Positions 25,350 through 34,261 of a stretch of DNA of 64,000 nucleotides are shown piece after piece. The DNA comes from Allomuricauda sp. CP2A. Its GTDB lineage: Bacteria; Bacteroidota; Bacteroidia; Flavobacteriales; Flavobacteriaceae. How positions within the stretch are numbered: position 1 is the first letter of the stretch; every line of letters starts with the position of its first letter. A program made the translations under genes and the position numbers. The notes under the pieces were generated by a model. The model did not search any database and was not told the DNA's origin. It was given only the letters and a program-made list of their open reading frames with translations. The stretch spans positions 20,333 through 84,332 of the forward strand of contig NZ_LXTT01000139.1 of assembly GCF_001683915.1 (NCBI RefSeq), written 5' to 3'.

Positions 25350-26633
25350 ATGAAACATTTCCATCTTTTGTGCAGCATTGCCTTGCTGATGGGCTGTGCG
25401 GAAAAACAACAGAACAAACCTGAAACCTTGGAAGAAAAAGCCCAACGCATCCATGACGCTGTCATTACCATTGACACGCATGACGACATTAACATCAACA
25501 ACTTTACGGACAGCATCAATTACACCCAAAATCTCAATACCCAGCTAAACCTGCCCAAAATGGAGGAAGGCGGTTTGGATGTGGCCTGGTTGATTGTGTA
25601 CACCGGACAGGGCGCATTGAATGCCGAAGGCTACGCCAATGCTTCCGAAAATGCGATTTCCAAGTTTGAGGCTATCCACAAACTCTGTGAGGAAATCGCA
25701 CCCGACCAGATAGAATTGGCATTGACCTCGGATGATGTACGCAGCATTGTGGCATCGGGCAAAAAAGTGGCCATGATCGGGGTGGAAAATGCCTATCCCA
25801 TGGGTGAGGATCTGTCAAAAATTGAAGAATACCATAAGCGAGGCGCTCGCTACATGTCACTGGCGCATAACGGCCATAGCCAATTTTCGGATTCCAATAC
25901 CGGAGAAAAGGACAGTATTTGGTTGCACAATGGCCTAAGTGAATTGGGAAAACAAGCCATTGCTGAAATGAACCGGGTGGGCATCATGATCGATATTTCA
26001 CACCCTTCCAAAGAAGCGATGCTCCAAATGGTGGAACTGTCCAAAGTTCCGATCATTGCTTCGCATTCCTCAGCAAGGGCCCTTTGCGACCACAGCCGAA
26101 ACCTGGATGATGAACAATTGTTGTTGCTCAAGGAAAATGGAGGCGTGGTACAGACTGTGGCCTTTAGTTCGTATTTGAACACAGAAAAGCATGAGGCACG
26201 AGCTGCCTTCATGAAGGACATTTACCAAGCCGCAGCGGATTCGTTGGGCTTGAATTGGTACGAGCGTTCCCAGTTTTCATCCTTGACCAAGGAACAGCAA
26301 GAGGAATACATGGAAAATTACCCCAAAGTGACCCAATTGGGCGATGAAATGGCAGCGACCAAACCTGATGCCCCACCTGCCGTCAATGTTTCTGATTTTG
26401 TGGATCATATTGATTATATGGTGAAGCTCATTGGGATAGACCATGTGGGTATCAGCTCCGATTTTGATGGCGGAGGCGGTATTGAAGGCTGGTCCGATGC
26501 TTCGGAAACCTTCAACGTGACCTTGGAACTGGTAAAACGGGGCTATACCGAGGAGGAAATCGCAAAATTGTGGGGTGGAAACCTGTTGCGGGTTCTGGAT
26601 GAGGTGCAGGCCTATGCCGCCTCTCACGACTAA
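25350..26633 (+). CDS. Membrane dipeptidase (peptidase M19) lipoprotein
   Basis: From ATG 25350 this is a 427-residue lipoprotein (LLMGC, Cys16). It is a dinuclear zinc peptidase of the renal-dipeptidase family: His44 and Asp46 (IDTHDDI), a bridging Glu in MIGVENAYP, His residues in DISHPSKEAM and IIASHSSARA, and the Asp in GISSDFDGGG. It would cleave dipeptides at the periplasmic face of a membrane. I chose the internal ATG because the upstream extension from 25287 has no signal character. It is divergent from the HPt-like gene, and its stop overlaps the convergent thioesterase stop by 4 bp. Confidence 0.92.
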   Translation: MKHFHLLCSIALLMGCAEKQQNKPETLEEKAQRIHDAVITIDTHDDININNFTDSINYTQNLNTQLNLPKMEEGGLDVAWLIVYTGQGALNAEGYANASENAISKFEAIHKLCEEIAPDQIELALTSDDVRSIVASGKKVAMIGVENAYPMGEDLSKIEEYHKRGARYMSLAHNGHSQFSDSNTGEKDSIWLHNGLSELGKQAIAEMNRVGIMIDISHPSKEAMLQMVELSKVPIIASHSSARALCDHSRNLDDEQLLLLKENGGVVQTVAFSSYLNTEKHEARAAFMKDIYQAAADSLGLNWYERSQFSSLTKEQQEEYMENYPKVTQLGDEMAATKPDAPPAVNVSDFVDHIDYMVKLIGIDHVGISSDFDGGGGIEGWSDASETFNVTLELVKRGYTEEEIAKLWGGNLLRVLDEVQAYAASHD

Positions 26634-27046
26634 GATTTCGCTTCTTCTTCCTTTTCTTTTTTGGCCAATCGGTCTTTGACGAACTCTATCTTGGTTTTCC
26701 CATGAGGTTTGGGATTGCCCTTATCGTCCAAGTTCACCATGATGATGTTGTCCACGGTAACAATGCTCTCGTGGGTCATCTTGTTCCGCACCTCACAGTT
26801 CAAGGATATGGAAGTGGTTCCGAATTTGATGACATCAATCCCAATTTCAATCACGTCGCCTTCAACGGCAGTGCTCATAAAATTGATCTCGGACATATAT
26901 TTGGTGACCACTTTTTTATTTTCCAGCTGTATGATGCTGTATAGTGCTGCTTCTTCGTCAATCCAGGCGAGGACCTTGCCTCCAAAAAGAGTTCCATTGG
27001 CGTTCAAATCCCCTGGCTTTACCCATTTTCTTGTATGAAATCGCAT
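26630..27046 (-). CDS. Acyl-CoA thioesterase, hotdog fold (YciA-like)
   Basis: A 138-residue hotdog-fold enzyme that hydrolyses acyl-CoA. The long helix is preceded by NANGTLFGGKVLAWIDEEAA, with the Asp/Glu of WIDE in the catalytic position, and the strand EGDVIEIGIDVIKFGTTSIS follows. A lysine- and glutamate-rich tail ends the protein. Cytoplasmic; range of acyl chains unknown. Its promoter is marked by a perfect -7 box just upstream, and it is not in an operon with its convergent dipeptidase neighbour. Confidence 0.92.
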   Translation of the reverse strand: MRFHTRKWVKPGDLNANGTLFGGKVLAWIDEEAALYSIIQLENKKVVTKYMSEINFMSTAVEGDVIEIGIDVIKFGTTSISLNCEVRNKMTHESIVTVDNIIMVNLDDKGNPKPHGKTKIEFVKDRLAKKEKEEEAKS

Positions 27047-27070
27047 TTTTGAAACGTTAACTATTCAGTA

Positions 27071-27078
27071 CAAAGTTA
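27071..27078 (-). promoter_or_regulatory. -7 box TAACTTTG of the thioesterase gene
   Basis: Perfect TANNTTTG match on the minus strand, 25 bp before the ATG at 27046. No clear TTTG lies at the usual distance upstream. Confidence 0.55.
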
Positions 27079-27203
27079 GCCTAATCGTATGAAGTTTGGT
27101 TGAAATAATGTTTTGTTTTCTGTTATTTACGGATTTGAAATATTTCCCTATTTGGCAGTAAAGAGGTCACAATTTTCAGTCCTTGGATTTCCCAATCCAT
27201 AAA

Positions 27204-28103
27204 TTATTTGAATAAATCCCCAACAGAAGTCAATGTTGATTTTGGAATAATGAGATCAGAACCTAATTGAGGGTTCAATTTTTGGATGAAATATGCGGAA
27301 AGCAAGGGCGATTCCACCTCCAGGTTTTGGTGCACAAAAAAATGGATGTTTTCCAACCCCAATTTTTTCCAGGCTACCAAGCGTTCCACCCAATCCTCCA
27401 AACGGGCATAATCCGATTCGTGGTTGGCACCAACATATCTAATAAATGCTTCATTGTTGGTGAGTCGCATGTGCATAAGATCACGCCTACCTGCCGTATC
27501 CACCAAGACATTGGCCATTTTGTTCTCTTCCAGTAAGTGGTAAAGTTCTTGGGCCACGGTTTCATCAGTGAACCAATCCGTATGCCGAAACTCCATGGCC
27601 AACGGAAACTCCTTGGGCCAATATTCCACAAAGCGCACTACCCTTTCCCAGTTTTTGGGACCAAAATTGTTGTGCATCTGTAAAAAAATGGTGCCAAGTT
27701 TCTCCTTTAACAACGATGTGACCTCCAAATAACGGTCCGCTACTTCGTAGACCTTGTCGTTAAGGCGGCGTAAATGGCTGACTTCATTGGTCATCTTGGG
27801 AAAGAACTTAAAGTTTTCGGGAGTCTTATCGTACCATTTCTCATAGGTTTCCGCAGGAAAAATTCTATAAAAGGTAGCATTCAACTCAATACAATTAAAT
27901 TGAGACGAATAATAGGTCAACTCGTCTTTTGTGCCGCGAGGGTAAAAGTTTTTGAGGTCCTGTCGGTTCCATTTGGCGCAGCCCACAAACACCTTGGTTT
28001 TTCCTTCTTGTCTGGTTTTGGACAAAACCACCGGCGTATCGGGATGGTCGGGTGGTATGGTAAAATCTATAAGTTCTGGGTGGTCTACTTTGCCGAATTT
28101 CAT
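27204..28103 (-). CDS. DUF72 family protein (YecE-like)
   Basis: A 299-residue TIM-barrel-like protein of the DUF72/YecE family. Recognised from VFVGCAKWNRQDLKNFYPRG, FNCIELNATFYRIF, FKFFPKMTNEVSH and LQMHNNFGPKNWE; the barrel is followed by EFPLAMEFRHTDWFTDE and FFVHQNLEVESPLL. No reaction is established for the family; some structural proposals link it to nucleic-acid or sugar-phosphate chemistry. Cytoplasmic, no signal. It is monocistronic, divergent from the TspO-like gene with a 124-bp spacer. Confidence 0.9.
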   Translation of the reverse strand: MKFGKVDHPELIDFTIPPDHPDTPVVLSKTRQEGKTKVFVGCAKWNRQDLKNFYPRGTKDELTYYSSQFNCIELNATFYRIFPAETYEKWYDKTPENFKFFPKMTNEVSHLRRLNDKVYEVADRYLEVTSLLKEKLGTIFLQMHNNFGPKNWERVVRFVEYWPKEFPLAMEFRHTDWFTDETVAQELYHLLEENKMANVLVDTAGRRDLMHMRLTNNEAFIRYVGANHESDYARLEDWVERLVAWKKLGLENIHFFVHQNLEVESPLLSAYFIQKLNPQLGSDLIIPKSTLTSVGDLFK

Positions 28104-28227
28104 GAACTGGGATTTAGAAGCTTAAAAATATAAAAATGGAATCATTGTAGCTATTTCAGCAATTTCTATCTCAAAATCGCTTGAAAATTTCTACATTCAA
28201 TGAGGTTACAAAACGAATTTAAGTAGT

Positions 28228-29043
28228 ATGAAACGTCTTCTTCAGGTTGTAAACATCATCGCATTTTTGGCAACGGTTTTTGTCAATTACCTTTCGAATA
28301 CAGGAATAATTAACCATACAACCATTGGTGAAGTTTCCAAGGGTCTGAATTCGCTTTTTACTCCAGCAAGCTATGCTTTTTCCATTTGGGGACTGATTTA
28401 TATGTTGTTACTGGGCTTTATTATATATCAAGGAAGAAGTCTGCTCACCCATGTGCGCGATGATGGTTTTATAACTAAGGTGGGATGGAACTTTGTTTTC
28501 TCCTGCGCGGCAAATATCGCTTGGGTGTTTTGTTGGTTGTATGGGTATACGGGCTTATCCTGCTTGTTCATTTTTGTAATGCTCATTTCACTTTTAAAAA
28601 TTGTAGTGGACAATGACATGGAATTATGGGATGCGCCAATCAGTGTCATTGCATTTTTGTGGTGGCCCTTTGTGTTCTATTCCGGTTGGGTAACTGTGGC
28701 AAGTATAGCAAACGTAGCTGCATATTTGGTAAAGATGGGGTGGAATGGTTTTGGAATTTCTGAACCGGCATGGACCCTGATCATGATCGTTATTGCGCTG
28801 ATTATAAACCTACTCGTTACCTGGAAACGAAATATGCGTGAATTTGCTCTTGTGGGTGCTTGGTCCTTGGTGGCGATTGCCTATGCCAATTATGGGCAAC
28901 ATCAAAGTATTGTCTATGCCGCTGGTGCAGCAGCACTAATTTTAGTAGTAAGTTCCGGTATTCATGGTTTTTTGAATAGAGATACCAACCCATTGATCAA
29001 ATTCATGGAGTTTAGAAGCGGAAAAGGTTCTAGGCAAAATTAA
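28228..29043 (+). CDS. TspO/MBR-related tryptophan-rich membrane protein
   Basis: A 271-residue integral membrane protein with seven or eight hydrophobic helices. It carries the TspO-like signature in which Pro-x-x-x-x-F-x-IWG precedes a Tyr: LFTPASYAFSIWGLIY near residue 45. Trp-rich helices such as IAWVFCWLYGYTGL and AFLWWPFVFYSGW support this. At 271 residues it is nearly twice as long as classical TspO (about 160), which fits the larger tryptophan-rich sensory family of Bacteroidota. Proposed roles for the family are tetrapyrrole or light/stress sensing; none is shown here. Confidence 0.8.
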   Translation: MKRLLQVVNIIAFLATVFVNYLSNTGIINHTTIGEVSKGLNSLFTPASYAFSIWGLIYMLLLGFIIYQGRSLLTHVRDDGFITKVGWNFVFSCAANIAWVFCWLYGYTGLSCLFIFVMLISLLKIVVDNDMELWDAPISVIAFLWWPFVFYSGWVTVASIANVAAYLVKMGWNGFGISEPAWTLIMIVIALIINLLVTWKRNMREFALVGAWSLVAIAYANYGQHQSIVYAAGAAALILVVSSGIHGFLNRDTNPLIKFMEFRSGKGSRQN

Positions 29044-29208
29044 CAACCTGACCGATAGAGCATAGTAATCTTTGATCGGACAATGAAAAGTTAATTTTAT
29101 GAACGGCAATAAACATAATCCCCAATTTTTTTAAGGTTTTCCTGCAACAAGGTTTTGCGGCGATTGATTAACTTACCAACACTTCCCCCTTAACAAAACA
29201 CATATCGT

Positions 29209-29475
29209 ATGGCCATATATTTAATATTGGTGGGAGTACTCTTTTTGATTCTTGTGTATAGCAATGTAAAAGCTGGGCTTGACACAGACTGGTTAATATG
29301 GACGTTGGCCACCATTGCTGTGCTCGTTGGAGTTCTGTATCTGTCCAATTACATAGATTGCAAAATGAACAAAAGTGGTTACTGTGGAACGGTGCCGACC
29401 TCCATCTGGATGTACGCCGCCCCTGTTGCCCTCTGCTTGATGCAGTTTATTTACTTAAAAAGAGGCAGAATTTAA
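29209..29475 (+). CDS. Small membrane protein, three predicted helices
   Basis: An 88-residue protein with three transmembrane helices: IYLILVGVLFLILVY, LIWTLATIAVLVGVLYLSNY and MYAAPVALCLMQFIYL. A soluble loop with two cysteines (DCKMNKSGYCGTVP) joins helices two and three and could form a disulfide or bind metal. Family not recognised. The gene is probably monocistronic; its stop is 13 bp from the convergent DUF1080 lipoprotein stop. Confidence 0.6.
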   Translation: MAIYLILVGVLFLILVYSNVKAGLDTDWLIWTLATIAVLVGVLYLSNYIDCKMNKSGYCGTVPTSIWMYAAPVALCLMQFIYLKRGRI

Positions 29476-29488
29476 TTAAAGGGCTTTT

Positions 29489-30253
29489 TTAAAGCTTCCG
29501 AATCTTTATATCCCTAAACCAGACTTCAAAATACCAATCCTGCAAGGCTATTTTGCCTTGGGTGGCTTTGCCAAACTCTGGATAATTCTTAAAATGGGTC
29601 GAAGCAACTTTTTCGTGCCATTCGGGTGTTGTAAAGTCTTGCGTTGCGGTTAGGACGCCGTTCAGGTAAAATTCCACTTTTCCATCCACCTGTTTAATGC
29701 GGGTTTGGTTCCACTGCCCCGCTTGGGTAATCGCCTCATTCTGCTGTGGGGAGAGCGCATACAGACATCCCGATTTTTTCACCGCTAAATCATGATCCAT
29801 GTGGTTGGGATCCAAAATTTGATACTCTGGCCCAGTTTGGTACGCAGTGGCCACTTCAGGTTTCTCCTGAACATTGATAAAAACACCACTGTTCCCCCGG
29901 TTGGAGATTTTCCACTCCAAAACCAGCTCGTAGTTTTCAAAGGACTTTTCAGTGACCAAATCCTCATTATGTTCGGTTTCAATGTTTGGGTTGCGATGGA
30001 GCGCACCGTCCTTCACCTCCCATACCGATGGCGCATTTGGAGCGTTGTACACATGCCAGCCGTTCAGTGTCTTGCCATCAAACAACAATTCCCAGCCCTG
30101 TTCCTTTTCGATATCATATAAGGTATTATGGCTCTCATTTTCCTCCGCTATTTGTTTGGTGTGCCATTCGGAGGATTTTTCTTCTTTATCCTGGGTTTTG
30201 CAGGAAACAATGAAAAGGACAAGGCAGAATAGGCCAGAAATTTTTAGGTGCAT
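29489..30253 (-). CDS. DUF1080 lipoprotein (third copy)
   Basis: A 254-residue lipoprotein (LFIVSC signal) with a single DUF1080 domain: WELLFDGKTLNGWHVYNAPN near residue 55, NRGNSGVFINVQEKPE, and the closing GKIALQDWYFEVWFRDIKIR. It differs from the two DUF1080 proteins at 2.6 and 3.8 kb by being lipid-anchored and having a charged 35-residue linker after the Cys. The insert YQILDPNHMDHDLAVKKSGC is typical of the longer sugar-acting members. Substrate unknown; a role in periplasmic degradation of oxidised (3-keto) sugars fits the family. Confidence 0.87.
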   Translation of the reverse strand: MHLKISGLFCLVLFIVSCKTQDKEEKSSEWHTKQIAEENESHNTLYDIEKEQGWELLFDGKTLNGWHVYNAPNAPSVWEVKDGALHRNPNIETEHNEDLVTEKSFENYELVLEWKISNRGNSGVFINVQEKPEVATAYQTGPEYQILDPNHMDHDLAVKKSGCLYALSPQQNEAITQAGQWNQTRIKQVDGKVEFYLNGVLTATQDFTTPEWHEKVASTHFKNYPEFGKATQGKIALQDWYFEVWFRDIKIRKL

Positions 30254-30327
30254 GGGTTTGTTGAATTAATGGCCTTAAAAATACTCAAATAAAATTTTGT
30301 GAATATCAGTAATCAATCATATTGCCC

Positions 30328-30450
30328 CGTCACTTCGAGGCCTTCGACTACGCTCAGGATAAACTAAAGTCGAGAAGTTATTGGATTCAACGTCTTAAAA
30401 ATAAGGTCTCGACTGCGCCTGTCTGCCGACAAAGGCAGGCTCGACCTGAC
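30328..30450. repeat. Dispersed palindromic repeat, subfamily B
   Basis: This fills most of the 362-bp spacer between the DUF1080 lipoprotein and the next gene. The 23-mer GCTCAGGATAAACTAAAGTCGAG (30352-30374) recurs exactly, inverted, at 45033-45055 between hisC and hisD; CCTTCGACTACGCTCAGGAT matches 19 of 20 bases at 39201-39220. Outer arms GTCACTTCGAG and CTCGACCTGAC are nearly complementary, and an inner TGCC...GGCA hairpin is present. Behind it, TTG (30573) and TAATTTTA (30593-30600) are spaced 17 bp, a probable promoter for the next gene. Confidence 0.8.
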
Positions 30451-30615
30451 AACTTTTTGTTTATATGATTGATTGTGGACAATCAGATAAAATTTTTGAA
30501 CCAGCGAATTGAATGTCAGGGTTTCTGGGGACATGTTTATAACATCGTTAAAAACTATTGACGCCAACAAAATTGTGCGGTTTCTGATTATGTAATTTTA
30601 GTAAAACTTACAACC

Positions 30616-31032
30616 ATGGATTCACGATCCAAAAGTCTTTTGGAAATCCGTCCGGACATTCCACAGTCACACTTTAATAGCGAAATGGGTTTTGATGAAC
30701 GTTTTCAGAACCAAACCCTGCGTCCCGTAATTAAATTGCAGAACTTTTTGCTGGTAGAGGCGTTTAAAAATTACATCAACAAACACAAGGGTGTTTTTTA
30801 CGACCTTCCGCTGGAAAAACGCATGGCGTACATTGAACGGGCCATACAAAAGGACATCAAATTCAGAAATTCCTTGAAGGGCATGGTCATCGGTCAATTT
30901 ACCGTTGAAGAATATCAGGACTACATCAAAAATTCTTCTGCCCTGAACAAAAGAATGATGAATATGGTCATTGAGCGGCTAAAGGACCAGGTACAGATTT
31001 TGGACAAAGAGGAAATCCTTCTACAGAATTGA
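30616..31032 (+). CDS. Conserved Bacteroidota protein, 138 aa (often labelled glyoxalase)
   Basis: A 138-residue soluble, largely helical protein starting MDSRSKSLLEIRPDIPQSHF. Other stretches are LRPVIKLQNFLLVEAFKNYI, PLEKRMAYIERAIQKDIKFR and LKGMVIGQFTVEEYQDYIKN. Homologues are widespread in Bacteroidota and are sometimes named glyoxalase, yet I see none of the metal ligands of a vicinal-oxygen-chelate fold, so that name is doubtful. No signal peptide. Its last 12 bp overlap the convergent DUF2461 gene. Confidence 0.7.
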   Translation: MDSRSKSLLEIRPDIPQSHFNSEMGFDERFQNQTLRPVIKLQNFLLVEAFKNYINKHKGVFYDLPLEKRMAYIERAIQKDIKFRNSLKGMVIGQFTVEEYQDYIKNSSALNKRMMNMVIERLKDQVQILDKEEILLQN

Positions 31033-31698
31033 TTCCCCGTTCAGGTTGGTGGTCAAAATATCGCTCATAAGATCAAAATATGGTCGTATGGAACGATACG
31101 ATTCGTCCACTTCCCGGGAAAAAGAATCCGACAGTACTTCCTTATCTGAAAAGTTTCGGATAAATATAAACTGCTTTTTCCGGATCAAATCAATATCAGG
31201 ATGTTCCCGGTCAAAGCCTTTTGGGGCTGTTTTTACGGCATCACCGGCCAAATCGCCCCATATTTTTTTGAAGGATTTCTCACCAATGACCTCACGGAAC
31301 TCCGAAGCATCCGTTTCCAATTCCTTCCGAATTCGAAAAAGGTCTTCCTTGTTCGGATCCCAAAATCCAGTGGCCAAAAAGGAACCGCCAGGCGTTAAAT
31401 GAATGTAATACCCACCCCGTAAATGGGCGCCCAATCTTGAAAATGAAGCGGAAAGATGGGTTTTGTAAGGTGTTTTGTCCTTTGAAAACCGTACATCCCG
31501 GTAAATGCGGAACATTTTCATTTTCTCGATTTCATCATGGTGGTTCAGTCCCTCCTTAATGGTTTCAAAAAAGGATTTTACGGCTTTTTCATGTGTCTTG
31601 AAAGTGGGTTTATGCTGTTCGAACCAATCTTTGTTGTTATTTTTGGACAGTTCTTTTAAGAAATCAAATGCATCTTTTGAGATAGTGGAATTGCTCAC
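31021..31698 (-). CDS. DUF2461 domain protein
   Basis: A 225-residue protein of the DUF2461 (TIGR02453) family: FDFLKELSKNNNKDWFEQHK at the N-terminus, then MFRIYRDVRFSKDKTPYKTH and GGYYIHLTPGGSFLATGFWD. These are the family's defining blocks. Biochemical function is not known. Cytoplasmic, full length, monocistronic. It starts 97 bp from the divergent cysE start. Confidence 0.92.
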   Translation of the reverse strand: MSNSTISKDAFDFLKELSKNNNKDWFEQHKPTFKTHEKAVKSFFETIKEGLNHHDEIEKMKMFRIYRDVRFSKDKTPYKTHLSASFSRLGAHLRGGYYIHLTPGGSFLATGFWDPNKEDLFRIRKELETDASEFREVIGEKSFKKIWGDLAGDAVKTAPKGFDREHPDIDLIRKKQFIFIRNFSDKEVLSDSFSREVDESYRSIRPYFDLMSDILTTNLNGESIL

Positions 31699-31795
31699 AG
31701 TCTTAATTGATAATATGTTATTTTTTATCTAAAGTTAGCCTTTTATCTGGGTGCATGGTAAGGATTTGTCTAATTTTAAGACAATAAAGTATAGT

Positions 31796-32584
31796 ATGGA
31801 CAAGGAAAAAATAATTTCTGAGTTGAACAGGCATAAAAAACTGCCCTATCTTGACTTTAGATTAAAACAGGAAACCGAAGATTTCACCGATACCCTTTTT
31901 TACACCCTTTTTGATGCCAACACGCCAGTTGCCGTAAATCTGGAAATGTTGGAGAAAAAGTTCAATACCCTACTGGACATGGCTTGTTGGGAATTGGAAA
32001 GACCCAGCAGTGAATTTTGGGACAGCTATGTGACCAAATTGCCAGAAATTCTGGAAAAGCTCAATCTGGATGCGGAGGCCATTCTCAATTGCGACCCAGC
32101 CTCACTGTCCATCCAAGAGATTTATATGGCGTATCCCGGATTTTATGCCATTGCCATATATCGATTGGCACACGAACTTTATGTGCAAGGCGTACCGTTG
32201 ATTCCACGACTGATGACCGAATATGCGCACAGACAGACCGGGGTTGATATAAATCCAGGAGCCACAATTGGCAAATCATTTTTTATAGATCACGCTACCG
32301 GAGTGGTGATTGGTGAGACTGCGGTGATCCATGATAATGTAAAAATCTATCAAGGGGTTACTTTGGGAGCACTTTATGTGGCCAAAAATCTACAAAAGAC
32401 CAAAAGGCATCCCACCATAAAGTCCAATGTTACCATTTATGCCAATGCCACTATTTTAGGGGGCGAGACCGTGATTGGGGAAAATTCGGTTATTGGGGGA
32501 AATGCTTGGCTTACTTCCTCCGTTCCGGCAAACTCAACGGTTTATCACTCCCCAGAAATCAAAATAAAGACAACGAATGCCTAA
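31796..32584 (+). CDS. cysE: Serine O-acetyltransferase (CysE/EpsC)
   Basis: A 262-residue enzyme (from ATG 31796) that acetylates L-serine with acetyl-CoA to give O-acetylserine, the first step to cysteine. The N-terminal helical part is followed by a left-handed beta-helix of hexapeptide repeats. The catalytic His lies in [18 protein letters not shown]; substrate residues lie in [18 protein letters not shown]. An upstream ATG at 31751 gives a poor N-terminus, so the internal one was chosen. Its last 8 bp overlap the cysM start, so the two enzymes are translationally coupled and probably form the cysteine synthase complex. Confidence 0.95.
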   Translation: MDKEKIISELNRHKKLPYLDFRLKQETEDFTDTLFYTLFDANTPVAVNLEMLEKKFNTLLDMACWELERPSSEFWDSYVTKLPEILEKLNLDAEAILNCDPASLSIQEIYMAYPGFYAIAIYRLAHELYVQGVPLIPRLMTEYAHRQTGVDINPGATIGKSFFIDHATGVVIGETAVIHDNVKIYQGVTLGALYVAKNLQKTKRHPTIKSNVTIYANATILGGETVIGENSVIGGNAWLTSSVPANSTVYHSPEIKIKTTNA

Positions 32585-33461
32585 AAGCATACTAGACCTC
32601 ATTGGAAACACCCCCATGGTGGAATCCAAAGTTTTAAATACCAATCCCAACGTAAAACTATTCTTTAAACTTGAAGGACAGAATCCCGGCGGAAGTGTCA
32701 AGGACCGACCTGCGTACAATATGATCAAAAGTGGTCTGGAGCGGGGCGATTTTACGAAGGAATCCAAATTGATTGAGGCCACCAGCGGCAATACAGGCAT
32801 TGCTTTGGCGATGATTGCAGGTGTTTTTGGATTGGATATTGAGCTTGTTATGCCCGAAAATTCCACTAAGGAACGTGTACAGACCATGCGGGCCTATGGC
32901 GCCAAAGTAACCTTGACCCCTTCGGATGTAGGGATTGAAGGTGCTCGGGATTATGCCGAGGCCAAAGTAAGGGATGAGGGCTATATCATGTTGAACCAAT
33001 TTTCCAATAACGACAATTGGAAGGCCCATTACAAAACCACCGGGCCCGAAATTTGGAATGACACCCAAGGAAAAATCACCCACTTTGTCTCCAGTATGGG
33101 CACCACGGGAACCATAATGGGAACATCCACCTATTTGAAGGAACAAAATCCATCTGTTGAGATTGTTGGGGTGCAACCTACGGATGAGTCCCGTATTCCA
33201 GGAATCAGAAAGTGGCCTGAAGCGTACCTTCCCAAAATTTTTGATCCTGCCAAAGTTGATCGTATTATGGAAGTCAGTGAGGCAGATGCCGTTACTATGG
33301 CCAAAAAACTGGCCAAGGAAGAGGGCATTTTTGCAGGTATGAGCAGTGGCGGAGCAGCTACTGTGGCATTACGATTGGCTAACACTTTGGAAAGCGGTAT
33401 CATCGTATCCATCGTGTGTGACCGGGGTGACCGCTACTTGTCTTCGGATTTGTTTGATTAG
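32577..33461 (+). CDS. cysM: O-acetylserine sulfhydrylase (cysteine synthase, CysM)
   Basis: A 294-residue pyridoxal-phosphate enzyme that makes cysteine from O-acetylserine and sulfide. The PLP lysine is Lys42 in [12 protein letters not shown]. The substrate loop is [10 protein letters not shown] (about 68-77), and the phosphate-binding GMSSGGAA loop lies near residue 256. The length, shorter than CysK (about 310-320), and the GGSVKDRPA block are CysM-like. It is the second gene of a two-gene cysE-cysM operon and overlaps cysE by 8 bp. Confidence 0.94.
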   Translation: MPKSILDLIGNTPMVESKVLNTNPNVKLFFKLEGQNPGGSVKDRPAYNMIKSGLERGDFTKESKLIEATSGNTGIALAMIAGVFGLDIELVMPENSTKERVQTMRAYGAKVTLTPSDVGIEGARDYAEAKVRDEGYIMLNQFSNNDNWKAHYKTTGPEIWNDTQGKITHFVSSMGTTGTIMGTSTYLKEQNPSVEIVGVQPTDESRIPGIRKWPEAYLPKIFDPAKVDRIMEVSEADAVTMAKKLAKEEGIFAGMSSGGAATVALRLANTLESGIIVSIVCDRGDRYLSSDLFD

Positions 33462-33463
33462 GA

Positions 33464-34261
33464 TTATTGCAACTCCATTTTTATCGCATTCCAATACGCC
33501 TCAAATTCGCTGAGGTTGTTGTGGTTCCCTTCAGGAATGGTATACATTCTTTTATCGCTCTGCGGAATGACATCAAACAATTTTTTTCCAGAGTCATACG
33601 AAACCACAGCATCATCGGTGCCGTGAAAAATACGGATGGGACATTGCACCTCCCGAATAAATTTATGTGAAGGCATTTCATATCGAAGCAGTTGCTTTAA
33701 CGGCAAAAAAGGAAATCGTCCTTGTGCAGCATCCAAAAGACTGTAAAAAGGGGTTTCCAATAACAGCTTTTGGGATTGATTTTTTGATGCCAATTGTGTT
33801 GCGATGCTTGCTCCAAGTGATCTTCCGTAAATAATAATATCATCGGCAGTGTATTTATCTTCAACATAGTTGTAGAAAAGTTGGGCATCTTGGTACAGAG
33901 CTTCCTCACTGATTTCACCAGTACTCTTTCCATACTTCCGGTAATCCATCACCAAAACATCATAATCCATATCCACAAATGGGAGTACAATCTCCCCCCA
34001 TCGGGACAAATCCCCGGCATTCCCATGAAAATACAGAATCACACCTTTGGGTTCCGCTGCATAAAAATGAAGCGCATTTAAGCGGGCACCGTCTTTAGCT
34101 TCGAGGAAAATTTCATCAAAATCAGCTTGGAATGAATACGTATGGCCTTGGGGCAGCTTTGTGGGCAAAAAAATCAATTTTTCCTGAAATAAATACGCCA
34201 TGAGTGTAAGTAGAATCAAAGCAATTCCCGCAAAAATACCAAAACACTTAAGCTTTTGCAT
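33464..34261 (-). CDS. Alpha/beta hydrolase, membrane-anchored (BEM46/YfhR-like), copy 2
   Basis: A 265-residue hydrolase with one N-terminal transmembrane helix (CFGIFAGIALILLTLMAYLF). The fold is marked by the oxyanion motif LYFHGNAGD and the nucleophile Ser in GRSLGAS; the acid lies in FHGTDDAVV and the catalytic His in EGNHNN. I chose ATG 34261; the frame is open to 34288. It overlaps the upstream paralogue by 14 bp, so the pair is translationally coupled. Probably an esterase or thioesterase facing the periplasm or cytosol; substrate unknown. Confidence 0.88.
   Translation of the reverse strand: MQKLKCFGIFAGIALILLTLMAYLFQEKLIFLPTKLPQGHTYSFQADFDEIFLEAKDGARLNALHFYAAEPKGVILYFHGNAGDLSRWGEIVLPFVDMDYDVLVMDYRKYGKSTGEISEEALYQDAQLFYNYVEDKYTADDIIIYGRSLGASIATQLASKNQSQKLLLETPFYSLLDAAQGRFPFLPLKQLLRYEMPSHKFIREVQCPIRIFHGTDDAVVSYDSGKKLFDVIPQSDKRMYTIPEGNHNNLSEFEAYWNAIKMELQ

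Noticed and set aside
25178..25519. 113-codon minus-strand frame upstream of the HPt-like gene
   Set aside because: It overlaps the dipeptidase gene in antisense, with Met/Trp/Lys-rich composition typical of a shadow.
30616..31032. Glyoxalase function for the 138-residue protein
   Set aside because: No His/Glu metal ligands or beta-alpha-beta-beta-beta pattern of a vicinal oxygen chelate enzyme; kept as hypothetical.
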